A stretch of DNA of 64,000 nucleotides from Puia sp963703355 (GCA_963703355.1 OY969813.1:3720001-3784000), one strand, 5' to 3'; shown: positions 25,283-33,586, counted from the first letter of the stretch. The notes: generated from the letters alone by a model not told the origin. Numbers and translations are program-made.

Positions 25283-27133
25283 TTGATGATTAACACAAGA
25301 GAAGTAATTATACAGAAGTTTAGACTAATATTTATCCCATTTCTTTTGACGGCTATCGCCTATCTGGTTGTATACACTTTTCTTCGCTGGCTGATATTTA
25401 TAAAACTTCAGATATTTGAGGTAAATGAAGAATACCTCGATGTTTGGGCCCCATTTATTCTACCTTGGATAGCTGTCCTTTTTTGGTTGAATAAACGGTT
25501 GAAGCTGCTCAACCTGAAAAAAGGAACAAGAAACGCTATTGGTGGATTTCAACTGGCCGCCGCATTTGCAATAGCATTCCCGATTATTGTTGCTCAGCTT
25601 TACATAGAAACGGCTTCGGGATCTCTTACGCAGTTGGCGAGGCTCGATGACATTGCAGTAAGACCTCCATCAAAATTCTATACAATTTCAAGCTACTATA
25701 TTGATACTGTAAACAGGGGGGTAGCATACACATCGGAGGTCAGTGGAAAATACGGTGGAAGTCTGGATCTGCATATTTATATAAGCTGTCCGGTATATGA
25801 TGCTGATCGGGAACCTACAAAAATTGGCGCCATGGAATCAAACGACAAACCATCTCCAACAATAGAGCATCCCGGTATTTTATATTTACTGGATAACTAT
25901 AAAATAGACAGTGCTAAGATGGCTAATTACCCCGCTGATTCTATTTCATCTGTAAAAGTCCTTAAAGGTGTTGCCGCTAAAGCAGTTTTTGGTGAAGACG
26001 GTGCGGATGGGGTAGTAATGATCAGATCGAAAAGAGCAGAAAGGAATGATTATGGTCAGTTTTTAACGGCTCATTTGCCAACTCCGAAGGCATGGTGTTG
26101 TTTTAAGTATTTTAAGGAAATCAGTAATCGGAAGTCACCAGATGAAAAGAAGCAAGACGAGCATCTTTTTTATAAGCAAAGTTTGACGGAGTTCGCACAC
26201 ACTAATATGCGTGAATTTACCTATTTTGAACAGACTGGATATAACAATAATCGTGAAGGTTATAAAAGAGCGATAAAAAAGACCGATCTTATAAATGGTT
26301 CATCCATTCGAAACATTCTTGAACCCAAGATGACAAGTTATTCTGACCGCAATGGCCAAAAATTGCCTTGGGTTTTTGGGACTTTGGCAATAGGTTCAGT
26401 TATTTGGTTTGCTTTACTATTGATTTATCCATTTGATGAGGAAAAATTAAAAGACTTTTTGTCGGGCAATGTAAAGAAAGAGAAAACGAGGAATAAAGAA
26501 ATGCTTGGCATTTTCACACCCAGATTAGGCTACTTAGTTACGCCCATATTGGTAGACTTGAATATTCTGATTTTTTTACTCATGGCTGTTTCTGGATTAG
26601 GAGTTGTCTCATTTCATACAAGTGATCTTCTGCATTGGGGAGCTAATTACAGGCCTGAAATTCTTGAAGGTCAATGGTGGAGACTGCTTACTAATATATT
26701 TCTTCACGGCGGAATTTATCATCTGCTGGCAAACATGGCAGCGCTTTTTTTCGTGGGAACATTCCTGGAACCCCGGTTGGGTGCGGTTAGAATGGCAATA
26801 TGTTATCTTATATCAGGTCTGTGTGGAAGTTTAGCGAGCGTTTGGTGGTATGCAGCGACTGTTAGTGTCGGTGCATCAGGCGCTATTTTCGGATTATACG
26901 GGATATTTATATGCCTAATGCTGACAGGAGTCTATGCAAAAGAATTCAATAAAATATTTCTTAGTGTAATGATCGTATTTACAGGAGTCAATTTATTTGT
27001 AGGAATGAATGGAGGAATTGATAATGCGGCGCATATAGGAGGTCTACTCAGTGGTATGTTAATTGGATTTGCGATAAGCCCGGGTATGAAGTCAAAACAT
27101 TCGGATAAAGAATTTCAATCTGATAATCTGTAA
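25283..27133 (+). CDS. Rhomboid protease with an inserted TonB-plug-like domain
   Basis: 616 residues. Two N-terminal membrane helices (about 17-45 and 50-105), then a soluble domain. At about 195-250 this contains SISSVKVLKGVAAKAVFGEDGADGVVM (quoted as SVKVLKGVAAKAVFG and GADGVVMI), the plug signature seen in SusC-type receptors and in some M56 peptidases. The rhomboid core follows: NIFLHGGIYHLLANM, the serine motif GASGAIFGLYG and the His partner NAAHIGGLLSG, so catalysis looks intact. It follows the HNH gene after 75 bp. Confidence 0.85.
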   Translation: MMINTREVIIQKFRLIFIPFLLTAIAYLVVYTFLRWLIFIKLQIFEVNEEYLDVWAPFILPWIAVLFWLNKRLKLLNLKKGTRNAIGGFQLAAAFAIAFPIIVAQLYIETASGSLTQLARLDDIAVRPPSKFYTISSYYIDTVNRGVAYTSEVSGKYGGSLDLHIYISCPVYDADREPTKIGAMESNDKPSPTIEHPGILYLLDNYKIDSAKMANYPADSISSVKVLKGVAAKAVFGEDGADGVVMIRSKRAERNDYGQFLTAHLPTPKAWCCFKYFKEISNRKSPDEKKQDEHLFYKQSLTEFAHTNMREFTYFEQTGYNNNREGYKRAIKKTDLINGSSIRNILEPKMTSYSDRNGQKLPWVFGTLAIGSVIWFALLLIYPFDEEKLKDFLSGNVKKEKTRNKEMLGIFTPRLGYLVTPILVDLNILIFLLMAVSGLGVVSFHTSDLLHWGANYRPEILEGQWWRLLTNIFLHGGIYHLLANMAALFFVGTFLEPRLGAVRMAICYLISGLCGSLASVWWYAATVSVGASGAIFGLYGIFICLMLTGVYAKEFNKIFLSVMIVFTGVNLFVGMNGGIDNAAHIGGLLSGMLIGFAISPGMKSKHSDKEFQSDNL

Positions 27134-27251
27134 CGAGCATAATTCACAAGCGAGTTATGTTGTAGTTGTTGAGTAAAAAAATGCACACAATATTGGATTC
27201 TGACAATCTTCATTTTGCAAACCGGATATATCTCTATATATTGACATAACG

Positions 27252-28364
27252 ATGCATTTTTCTATTAAACTGGCCAATGGAATTCTATTGGCATTGCTGT
27301 TAACCTCAATGTTTTGTTCATGCAACAGCAACGAAAAATATCCATATGCGATCAGGGATTTCAAAAAGGAATACAGGCCTTTTCTAACTAACGTAGTCTC
27401 GAAAAGCGTGGTTGACTATGATACTTCTTCATGGTATATTCAAAGAGTTTTTACTGACAAAGAGCTTTTGAAATTAAGTAATTGTGAAATCCCGACTTTA
27501 CGAGCATTAGCGTTGGAAGAATTGACTAGAAGAAGCTCCGTTGATCAGTTTGCTGTTATTAAAGATCATCTGGATGATACAGCGTTAGTTGCAAAATATA
27601 TGGGAGAATTTGGAGTGAACATTCTGTCGGTCACGGACAATATGATCCAGGAAACTCATTTTCGGGATTCTATTGAAGAAAGTAAGATCAGAGAACTTGT
27701 CATAGCGGAACATTCCTATTTAAGTTCTGCCTATTCAATACTTCGAGATTTGCCTCATAACGAAAAAAATTATCAGATCGTATTAAATATGACAAAACAG
27801 GTGAGGTGTTACAGAGAAATTTCTGATGCCCTTTTTGTCTTAGCCAGTTATAAAAAGGATTCTGATATCCTATACATTAATGGGAAACTTTCACAAGATC
27901 ATCGTTTATTTAATGAGGCCTTCTATATCTTAGGGGAGTATCCGGATTCAAGGTATTTGCCGCTAATAGAAAAGAATTGCAGAAGGATTTATAGCATGAT
28001 TTATTCAGAGCCTTTTCGTGTCATTTCGAATAATCAGGAAACAGCCTTAAACCTTCTAAATACAATGGCCACCTACAAAACAAGAAGTGGCGCATTGATA
28101 TTGGACACTATTATTCATAGAAGTACTGTTTTGAACCCCAGGGACACGATGACATTCAGAGAGGGAATTTATGATGTTGTTTTTAAAAATGCTTGCCCTG
28201 AATACGCGCCCATCATGAAGGAATTAAATGGATATATTTTAAAAAAGAGAAAGGATTCAATTGAACGTGAGAAAATTTCAGAGTCAGTTTATTTTGAATC
28301 CGATACAACACATTACGAGCCGGTCATTATATGGCCTAGGAATAGGTGGATCTATGCGAATTAG
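27252..28364 (+). CDS. Predicted lipoprotein with HEAT-like helical repeats
   Basis: 370 residues. Signal with lipobox region MFCSC at about 20-24; the remainder is a run of amphipathic helices suggestive of HEAT-like repeats (for example LRALALEELTRRSSVDQF and YSILRDLPHNEKNYQIV). No family recognised. Its 3' end is 25 bp before the next lipoprotein gene. AT-rich. Confidence 0.5.
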   Translation: MHFSIKLANGILLALLLTSMFCSCNSNEKYPYAIRDFKKEYRPFLTNVVSKSVVDYDTSSWYIQRVFTDKELLKLSNCEIPTLRALALEELTRRSSVDQFAVIKDHLDDTALVAKYMGEFGVNILSVTDNMIQETHFRDSIEESKIRELVIAEHSYLSSAYSILRDLPHNEKNYQIVLNMTKQVRCYREISDALFVLASYKKDSDILYINGKLSQDHRLFNEAFYILGEYPDSRYLPLIEKNCRRIYSMIYSEPFRVISNNQETALNLLNTMATYKTRSGALILDTIIHRSTVLNPRDTMTFREGIYDVVFKNACPEYAPIMKELNGYILKKRKDSIEREKISESVYFESDTTHYEPVIIWPRNRWIYAN

Positions 28365-28389
28365 GGCTCGACGTTTTAAGATTTACAAA

Positions 28390-28809
28390 ATGGAATCGCT
28401 TAAATTTAGAAGTATTTTGGCCATCGTAATATTTACTCTTTTTACATTATTCCTGGTATCATGTGACCCGGCCTCGACGATTAAATATGAAATTGTAAAT
28501 AAGACGAGTGATTCGATAGATGTGCTATATAAATTTGTTTATAATGCTTCTGGCGACACGTCATTTGAACACATAACAATAAGAGGTGATTCAAGCAAAA
28601 TTATCAGTCGAGAAGCTCGATTAGGGTATGTTAGTGTGAATGATGATAAGAATGATTCGATACCTCTATATTGGCTGAATATCAAACAAGGTTATAAAAA
28701 GACGCGGCAAAATTTTAGAGACAAAAAATATTGGAAATTTGAAAAAATGGACAATCATAAAGCGGACTACATACTCATTGTTGACACCCTATTATTTAAC
28801 AATGAGTAA
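28390..28809 (+). CDS. Small predicted lipoprotein, unknown function
   Basis: 139 residues from ATG 28390; the frame opens earlier but would overlap the previous gene with non-signal sequence. N-terminal membrane segment and lipobox FLVSCDPAS. Mature part is beta-rich and polar. No family recognised. Likely co-transcribed with the lipoprotein before it. Confidence 0.55.
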   Translation: MESLKFRSILAIVIFTLFTLFLVSCDPASTIKYEIVNKTSDSIDVLYKFVYNASGDTSFEHITIRGDSSKIISREARLGYVSVNDDKNDSIPLYWLNIKQGYKKTRQNFRDKKYWKFEKMDNHKADYILIVDTLLFNNE

Positions 28810-28887
28810 CATGGCTATCTTAAATTGCTAATAAGTGAAGCGTAAACTTCAGCCAGAGTTAATTTAAATATCTTCAAGAAGTCGGTG

Positions 28888-29904
28888 TTAATTATCGTGA
28901 TATAAATCTTGCATTAACTGAACCTTTTTTTTAATTTTTCTTACGAGGTTATTTGGAGAAATCACTTTAAGACCTTCCCCAAAGCCCATGAGTTCCCGTT
29001 CAAGTTCAAAATTCGGAATGACATTGATGCTAAATATGATTCCCCCCTGTTTCTCCTCCAATATCTTTTGACTAAAATGAATGGGTTTTGTTCTTATATA
29101 AGGAGCATGGACATGATTTGCGAAGAATACCACTTCTACAGGACGGTCTCCTGAATTTCTGGTTACTCCGATGATATCACTGAAATATGAGGCTGGATCA
29201 AAATGTCGATTCTGCTCGAAGAGAATTTCTGGTATTGATTGAATGTCCTGAATTCTATCCAGGGCCAGGGTAATGATTTCCTTACTTTTTTTTGGCATAC
29301 CAAGTACAAACCAACGGTTTCTGAATTCTTTCAATAAGTAGGGGAAAAAAATAATTTCGTTGGCAGACCTGGCTTTAAAAGATTGGTATTTGAGTTGGAT
29401 CGTATTCTGTGAGATGATTGCTTTATATAATGGATCGAGCCAATGGATTCCTGTGAGCAGTTCATTTTTTTCAAAATCTATTACTGGTGCCTGGTGGTAT
29501 TTTTCGCTATAAATCTTGTCTTCAAGTTTATTGACCATTTCGGTGACTTCCCCAAAATGACTGAATCCTTTGAATTGCCTGAGTAAATGAGAGACTTCCT
29601 GCAGTACATTCAAATCTTGTGTTGTCAGGGGGATATTTGATATGGAGTAATCCGGGTCTTCATACCGATAATATTTTTTATCAATTACGGTAATCGGAGC
29701 ATTATACCCCAGTTTATCGCTCCGCATTGCATTCAGGTCAAGCCGGATGGTCCGCATACTAACACCTTGTTCAATTCCTTCATACTCGTAAAGAGCTTCA
29801 TTACAGGCAGATATCAGATTTTCGATTGTCCATTTTCTTCGCCTGTTCTGAAGACATTTATCAATAACCCGGTAACGTATAAGGGCATTTCGGTTTACTG
29901 GCAT
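28888..29904 (-). CDS. WYL-domain transcriptional regulator of the RNA-repair locus
   Basis: 338 residues. N-terminal winged helix (about 1-75; MRTIRLDLNAM), then a WYL domain (about 140-235; IQLKYQSFKA and FFPYLLKEFRNRWFVLGMPK) and a C-terminal extension (WCX; about 250-335). WYL proteins sense nucleic-acid or nucleotide ligands and control repair and defence genes. It is divergent from the TROVE gene with 99 bp between, and the palindrome at 29941-29961 is a likely operator. In other bacteria RNA-repair operons are run by RtcR or by WYL regulators. Confidence 0.85.
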   Translation of the reverse strand: MPVNRNALIRYRVIDKCLQNRRRKWTIENLISACNEALYEYEGIEQGVSMRTIRLDLNAMRSDKLGYNAPITVIDKKYYRYEDPDYSISNIPLTTQDLNVLQEVSHLLRQFKGFSHFGEVTEMVNKLEDKIYSEKYHQAPVIDFEKNELLTGIHWLDPLYKAIISQNTIQLKYQSFKARSANEIIFFPYLLKEFRNRWFVLGMPKKSKEIITLALDRIQDIQSIPEILFEQNRHFDPASYFSDIIGVTRNSGDRPVEVVFFANHVHAPYIRTKPIHFSQKILEEKQGGIIFSINVIPNFELERELMGFGEGLKVISPNNLVRKIKKKVQLMQDLYHDN

Positions 29905-29940
29905 AAAAGAATTTTTGTAAAAAAACGAAATATTATTTTA

Positions 29941-29961
29941 CTGTGCAAATAGATTGCACAG
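29941..29961. promoter_or_regulatory. Palindromic operator between WYL and TROVE genes
   Basis: CTGTGCAA and TTGCACAG form a perfect 8-bp inverted repeat with a 5-bp spacer. It ends 8 bp before the -7 box, so a bound regulator would block or aid polymerase. A further GGTGCA half-site overlaps its right end. Likely bound by the WYL protein. Confidence 0.65.
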
Positions 29962-29969
29962 GTGCATTT

Positions 29970-29977
29970 TAGGTTTG
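29970..29977 (+). promoter_or_regulatory. -7 box of the TROVE/Y RNA/RtcB transcript
   Basis: TAGGTTTG fits TAnnTTTG. Transcription would start near 29984. An unusually strong Shine-Dalgarno for Bacteroidota, AAAGGAGG (29991-29998), follows 5 bp before the ATG at 30004. Confidence 0.6.
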
Positions 29978-30003
29978 TTCTATCAAACAAAAAGGAGGGC
30001 ATC

Positions 30004-31524
30004 ATGAGATTTAATTTAAAATTTGGGGAAAGGGTAAAGCAGGTGTTGAACTATGAAAACGCACCCGCCCTTGAACTGACCAGGGAAATGGAGTTGTATT
30101 CAACCGTAGTTACCAGCTCGCTGAGTAACCAGTTCTATGAGTCCACGACCGACAGGATAGAAAGGCTTCGGTCGTTAATTAAAGCAAATGATCCAAAGTT
30201 TGTGGCAAAACTCGCCGTTTATGCAAGAGAAAACATGCATTTGCGGAGCATGCCCCTGGTGTTGGCGGTTGAATTGGGCAGGCAACATAGTGGGGACGGA
30301 CTTGTGGGCGAGCTCACAAGAAGAATCGTACAGAGAGCGGATGAGATCACTGAATTACTGGCTTACTACAGTTTGGCCAATTCAAGGACAGAGCTCAAGA
30401 AGTTAAATAAACTCAGTAAACAATTGCAAAAGGGATTGTCTGATGCATTTAATAAATTCGATGAGTATCAGTTTGCAAAATATAACCGGGACGCTGTTGT
30501 CAAACTTAAAGATGCTTTATTCCTTGTTCACCCGAAAGCTAAAAATGAAAACCAGCAGGTTTTGTTTGACAAAATCGTGAGAGATGAACTGGCCGTCCCT
30601 TATACTTGGGAAACAGCATTAAGTGCACTTGGACAGGTCCAATTTGACACAGAGGATTTGAAAGAAGAAGCAAGTAAACTGAAATGGGAAGAGCTTATTT
30701 TCAGTAATAAACTGGGATATATGGCAAGCCTTCGGAATTTGAGAAATATCCTGGAGGCAGGGGTCAGTAAGGAAGCCCTGAACAAAGTTGGCAAATTCAT
30801 TAGCGATGCGGAAGCAGTTAGAAAAAGTAAACAATTGCCTTTCCGGTTTCTTGCGGCATACAGAGAATTGAAAGAATTGAAAGAGGGAAGAGCAGGGAAA
30901 GTCATGGAATCTTTGGAGGAAGCAGTATTGCAAAGTGCTTCTAACGTTTCGGGTTTCGATGAAGACGTAAAAGTTCTCATTGCTGCTGATGTGAGCAAGA
31001 GTATGCAGAAGCCGGTGAGCGCGAAAAGTAAGGTATTGTTGTATGATATCGGACTGATGCTTGCGATGATACTGAAAAGCAAAAGTAAAAATTCGATCAC
31101 AGGAATGTTTGGAGATACCTGGAAGGTGATTAACGTGCCGGGAAAACAAATTCTGTCCAATGTACAGGAATTCTATTCCAGAGAAGGTGAGGTAGGGTAT
31201 AGTACAAACGGGTTTTTGGTAATCAAAGATCTCTTGCATCGGAAACAGGTGATGGATAAAGTCATGTTGTTTACAGATTGCCAGTTATGGAATAGCAATG
31301 GTACTGCCGAAAACATAACTGATTTGTGGAAGCAGTATAAAAAACTGGCACCAGGTGCCAGGCTTTATCTCTTTGATCTGGCAGGACTTGGAAAATCTCC
31401 ATTAGAGATTTTGAAGAATGATGTTTACCTGATTGCAGGATGGAGCGATAAGATTTTTGATGTTCTCTCAGCAGTAGAAGCTGGGTCTGGTGCAATTGCA
31501 ATGATCAATCAGATTGATTTGTAA
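30004..31524 (+). CDS. rsr: TROVE-domain Ro60 orthologue (Rsr)
   Basis: 506 residues. Ring-forming RNA-binding protein that holds Y RNAs and misfolded RNAs. The TROVE HEAT-like part covers about 1-310 (SLSNQFYESTTDRIERL, FVAKLAVYARENMHLRSMP, WETALSALG), followed by a C-terminal vWA domain with the MIDAS motif DVSKSM at about residue 329, then TNGFLV and FTDCQLW. The start at 30004 follows an excellent ribosome binding site; a longer frame to 29962 lacks one. Next to four Y-RNA-like genes and rtcB, as in RNA-repair operons. Confidence 0.93.
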   Translation: MRFNLKFGERVKQVLNYENAPALELTREMELYSTVVTSSLSNQFYESTTDRIERLRSLIKANDPKFVAKLAVYARENMHLRSMPLVLAVELGRQHSGDGLVGELTRRIVQRADEITELLAYYSLANSRTELKKLNKLSKQLQKGLSDAFNKFDEYQFAKYNRDAVVKLKDALFLVHPKAKNENQQVLFDKIVRDELAVPYTWETALSALGQVQFDTEDLKEEASKLKWEELIFSNKLGYMASLRNLRNILEAGVSKEALNKVGKFISDAEAVRKSKQLPFRFLAAYRELKELKEGRAGKVMESLEEAVLQSASNVSGFDEDVKVLIAADVSKSMQKPVSAKSKVLLYDIGLMLAMILKSKSKNSITGMFGDTWKVINVPGKQILSNVQEFYSREGEVGYSTNGFLVIKDLLHRKQVMDKVMLFTDCQLWNSNGTAENITDLWKQYKKLAPGARLYLFDLAGLGKSPLEILKNDVYLIAGWSDKIFDVLSAVEAGSGAIAMINQIDL

Positions 31525-31528
31525 ACTT

Positions 31529-31554
31529 AGGAGTTCTGCTCTGGCAGAACTCCT
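31529..31554 (+). other. 11-bp hairpin between TROVE gene and Y RNA array
   Basis: AGGAGTTCTGC pairs perfectly with GCAGAACTCCT around the loop TCTG, just after the stop codon of the TROVE gene. No T-run follows (TATAAAATATT), so it is more likely an mRNA-stabilising or processing hairpin, or a weak terminator, than a strong terminator. Confidence 0.6.
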
Positions 31555-31571
31555 TATAAAATATTAATGTA

Positions 31572-31695
31572 TTAAGGATGTCGTAAAAAGGAGATACATC
31601 GTTACCAAAATGGGGGTAGAATTCCGGAATTCCCGGAATGAGGTGCAAATCCTCAATAACGTTCCCCAGTTCTCTTTTTGCCTGTAACTCCTTAA
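31572..31695 (+). ncRNA. Y-RNA-like ncRNA A
   Basis: About 124 nt, closed by TTAAGGA with TCCTTAA. Then TGTCGTA faces GCCTGTAAC as an internal loop, followed by an inner stem AAAAAGGAGA / TCTCTTTTT with one bulged G. This two-stem bulged helix recurs in the next three units and resembles the Ro-binding helix of Y RNAs. Inside, GAGG-TGCAAAT-CCTC (about 31640-31654) is T-arm-like, and TGGGG/CCCCA pair across it, but the rest of the tRNA mimicry is weak. Most divergent of the four. Confidence 0.7.
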
Positions 31696-31700
31696 ATAAT

Positions 31701-31816
31701 TTAAAGCTGTCGTAGATAAGAGATACTTCTGGTCCCGCTGGTTCGAATCCAGACTTTTCTAAATCGCTATTTTGGCGACGCAGATCTGTGAGCTTTTATC
31801 GCTTGTTGCGCTTTAA
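31701..31816 (+). ncRNA. Y-RNA-like ncRNA B
   Basis: About 116 nt. Outer stem TTAAAGC/GCTTTAA, loop strand TGTCGTA facing GCTTGTTGC, inner stem GATAAGAG/CTTTTATC, then ATACTTC. The interior holds a perfect T-arm CTGG-TTCGAAT-CCAG (31738-31752) followed by a hairpin TCGC/GCGA in the place of a closed acceptor stem and a D-arm-like GCAGATCTGTGAGC. Five T residues follow the outer stem. Separated from unit A by 5 nt. Confidence 0.75.
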
Positions 31817-31821
31817 TTTTT

Positions 31822-31966
31822 TGAATGATGCCGTAGAACAGTGTTTCTTCGGTCAGAGCGTCTCTTGGAAATGAGAAGGTGGTTGGGTTCAAGTCCCGAC
31901 TGGTTCTTCCGGCGTGGAGAATCATAGCTCAGTTTTTACAGTCACTATTTGACTGTTGCTCATTCA
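31822..31966 (+). ncRNA. Y-RNA-like ncRNA C
   Basis: About 145 nt, the longest. Outer stem TGAATGA/TCATTCA, loop strand TGCCGTA facing GACTGTTGC, inner stem GAACAGTG/CACTATTT (one mismatch). A hairpin with TCTC/GAGA precedes the T-arm TTGGG-TTCAAGT-CCCGA (31883-31899). Next is an acceptor-like hairpin GGTTCTTC/GGAGAATC, then AGCTCAG, the start of a D-arm. So the order T-arm, closed acceptor, D-arm is kept. Five nt from unit B, 18 nt from unit D. Confidence 0.75.
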
Positions 31967-31984
31967 TTTTAAAATATTTAAAAT

Positions 31985-32113
31985 ATTCAGGTGTCGTAGA
32001 AAAGAAATACTTCGGTTCATTCTGTCGCCGGTTCGAACCCGGTCTTTAACCAATTGGTTAAAGTAGCTCAGTTGGTAGAGCAAATGACTTCTTTTCGATT
32101 TGTTACCCTGGAT
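31985..32113 (+). ncRNA. Y-RNA-like ncRNA D with full permuted tRNA mimic
   Basis: About 129 nt. Outer stem ATTCAGG/CCTGGAT, loop strand TGTCGTA facing GATTTGTTAC, inner stem GAAAAGAA/TTCTTTTC (8 perfect bp). Interior, in order: T-arm CCGG-TTCGAAC-CCGG (32028-32042), a 20-nt perfect palindrome at 32044-32063 that forms a closed acceptor stem, and a canonical D-arm GCTC-AGTTGGTA-GAGC (32066-32081). This is the circularly permuted tRNA-like domain known from bacterial Y RNAs such as YrlA. A T-rich run (TTTATTTTTT) follows, 21 nt before the rtcB start. Any protein start in this stretch is spurious. Confidence 0.88.
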
Positions 32114-32134
32114 TTTATTTTTTCAATTCATTTT

Positions 32135-33586
32135 ATGATCAGGACAAATTTTACAGGAAAAGATTTACAGGCAATCGGATACCCGGAAGCTCCGGTGATC
32201 TCAGTTGCTTTGGAAGCATTAAACAATTTCAGTTCAGAAGTTGAGATCGGAACTTTATTATCTCTTCTTAAAAATATTCTCGATAATCCGGAAGAATATG
32301 TGACTCATGAATTTCTGGGCATTATTGCGATCGAATTAATTAGATGGAGATCTATAAAGGCGAGGATTCAGTTAAACGATTTAATGGTTCCTTTCAGCGT
32401 CTTTGGCAGAGACCATATTGAAGAAGGTGCATTTTCGCAAATGAATCAGGCGGTTCGCCTTCCTATCGCTATTCGGGGAGCACTGATGCCTGATGCACAT
32501 GCCGGTTATGGCTTGCCAATTGGCGGTGTTCTGGCTACGGAAAATGCTGTTATTCCTTATGGAGTTGGTGTTGATATAGGTTGCAGAATGTGTTTGTCCA
32601 TATTTGACATCAACATCCGGGAGCTTACTGATAAGCAGGCGCAATTTGCCCGTGAAATCAATGAGGCAACCTTATTTGGTTCAGGAAGACATTTCGATAA
32701 ATTGGCGTCAAACGAGGTGTTAGACAGGTCGGAATTTGATAGCATTCCTTTACTGAAATCACTGCAGGCGAAAGCTGCCAAGCAGTTAGGTTCATCCGGA
32801 TCTGGAAATCACTTTGTAGAGTTCGGAATTGTAGAAATCCCAGAAGCAGACGCTGTTTTAGGTATTTCGGCTGGGTCCTACATCGGACTGTTGTCACATT
32901 CCGGATCACGTGGACTGGGAGCCAATATCGCAAATCACTATACAAAAGTTGCCAAACAGAAAAGAGTGTTGCCTGAGGAAGCCAGTAACCTCGCTTGGTT
33001 GGGTCTCGATGAGCAGGAAGGAATAGAGTACTGGATGGCAATGAATCTTGCCGGCGATTATGCATCTGCCTGTCACCATGTAATTCATGAAAAGATCGCC
33101 AAACAGCTCGGACGTCAAGCTATTAAAATAGTTGAGAATCATCACAATTTCGCCTGGAAGGAAATGCATGATGGGCGCGAATTGATTGTCCATCGTAAAG
33201 GCGCAACACCGGCAGGAAAAGATGTTCTGGGCATTATACCAGGATCTATGACCGCCCCAGGCTTTGTGGTGAAAGGAAAAGGGTCTATTGCGGCTTTGTC
33301 TTCAGCTGCGCACGGTGCAGGCAGAAGGATGAGCCGGACAAATGCATTGAAAATAATGAATCATCAATTATTGAAAGAGACGTTGACCGCTGCGGGTGTA
33401 AAACTTCTTGATGGAGGTCTGGATGAAGCTCCCCAGGCTTACAAAGACATAAATGTTGTCATGAAAGATCAAACGGAGTTGGTGGACATTGTCGGGAAAT
33501 TTATTCCTAAAATTGTCAAAATGGATGGTGCTCCGCCAAAGAAATGGAGGAATAAAAAAGCACAGGAATCGTCAGAGGGGGAGTAA
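32135..33586 (+). CDS. rtcB: RtcB RNA ligase
   Basis: 483 residues. Joins 2',3'-cyclic phosphate or 3'-phosphate to 5'-OH RNA ends using GTP and Mn2+. Motifs: DAHAGYGLPIGG, GVGVDIGCRM (metal Cys), SGSGNHFVEFG, HSGSRGLG, HHNFAWKE, HRKGATPAGK, and SSAAHGAGRRMSR with the guanylylated His. The true start is ATG 32135 (MIRTNFTGKDLQ); an apparent upstream extension from 32054 lies in Y RNA D and is not coding. It follows the Y RNA array in the same direction as the TROVE gene. Confidence 0.95.
   Translation: MIRTNFTGKDLQAIGYPEAPVISVALEALNNFSSEVEIGTLLSLLKNILDNPEEYVTHEFLGIIAIELIRWRSIKARIQLNDLMVPFSVFGRDHIEEGAFSQMNQAVRLPIAIRGALMPDAHAGYGLPIGGVLATENAVIPYGVGVDIGCRMCLSIFDINIRELTDKQAQFAREINEATLFGSGRHFDKLASNEVLDRSEFDSIPLLKSLQAKAAKQLGSSGSGNHFVEFGIVEIPEADAVLGISAGSYIGLLSHSGSRGLGANIANHYTKVAKQKRVLPEEASNLAWLGLDEQEGIEYWMAMNLAGDYASACHHVIHEKIAKQLGRQAIKIVENHHNFAWKEMHDGRELIVHRKGATPAGKDVLGIIPGSMTAPGFVVKGKGSIAALSSAAHGAGRRMSRTNALKIMNHQLLKETLTAAGVKLLDGGLDEAPQAYKDINVVMKDQTELVDIVGKFIPKIVKMDGAPPKKWRNKKAQESSEGE

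Noticed and set aside
31529..31554. Strong terminator after the TROVE gene
   Set aside because: The hairpin is perfect but lacks a T-run, and the Y RNAs and rtcB follow in the same direction, so it is called only a hairpin.
32054..32090. Ordinary tRNA gene start (acceptor and D-arm at GGTTAAAGTAGCTCAG)
   Set aside because: No anticodon arm, T-arm or 3' acceptor follows; those parts lie upstream, so it is a permuted mimic in a Y RNA.
32054..32134. Extension of rtcB upstream to 32054
   Set aside because: The added residues come from the tRNA-mimic and 3' strand of Y RNA D; the family N-terminus starts at ATG 32135.
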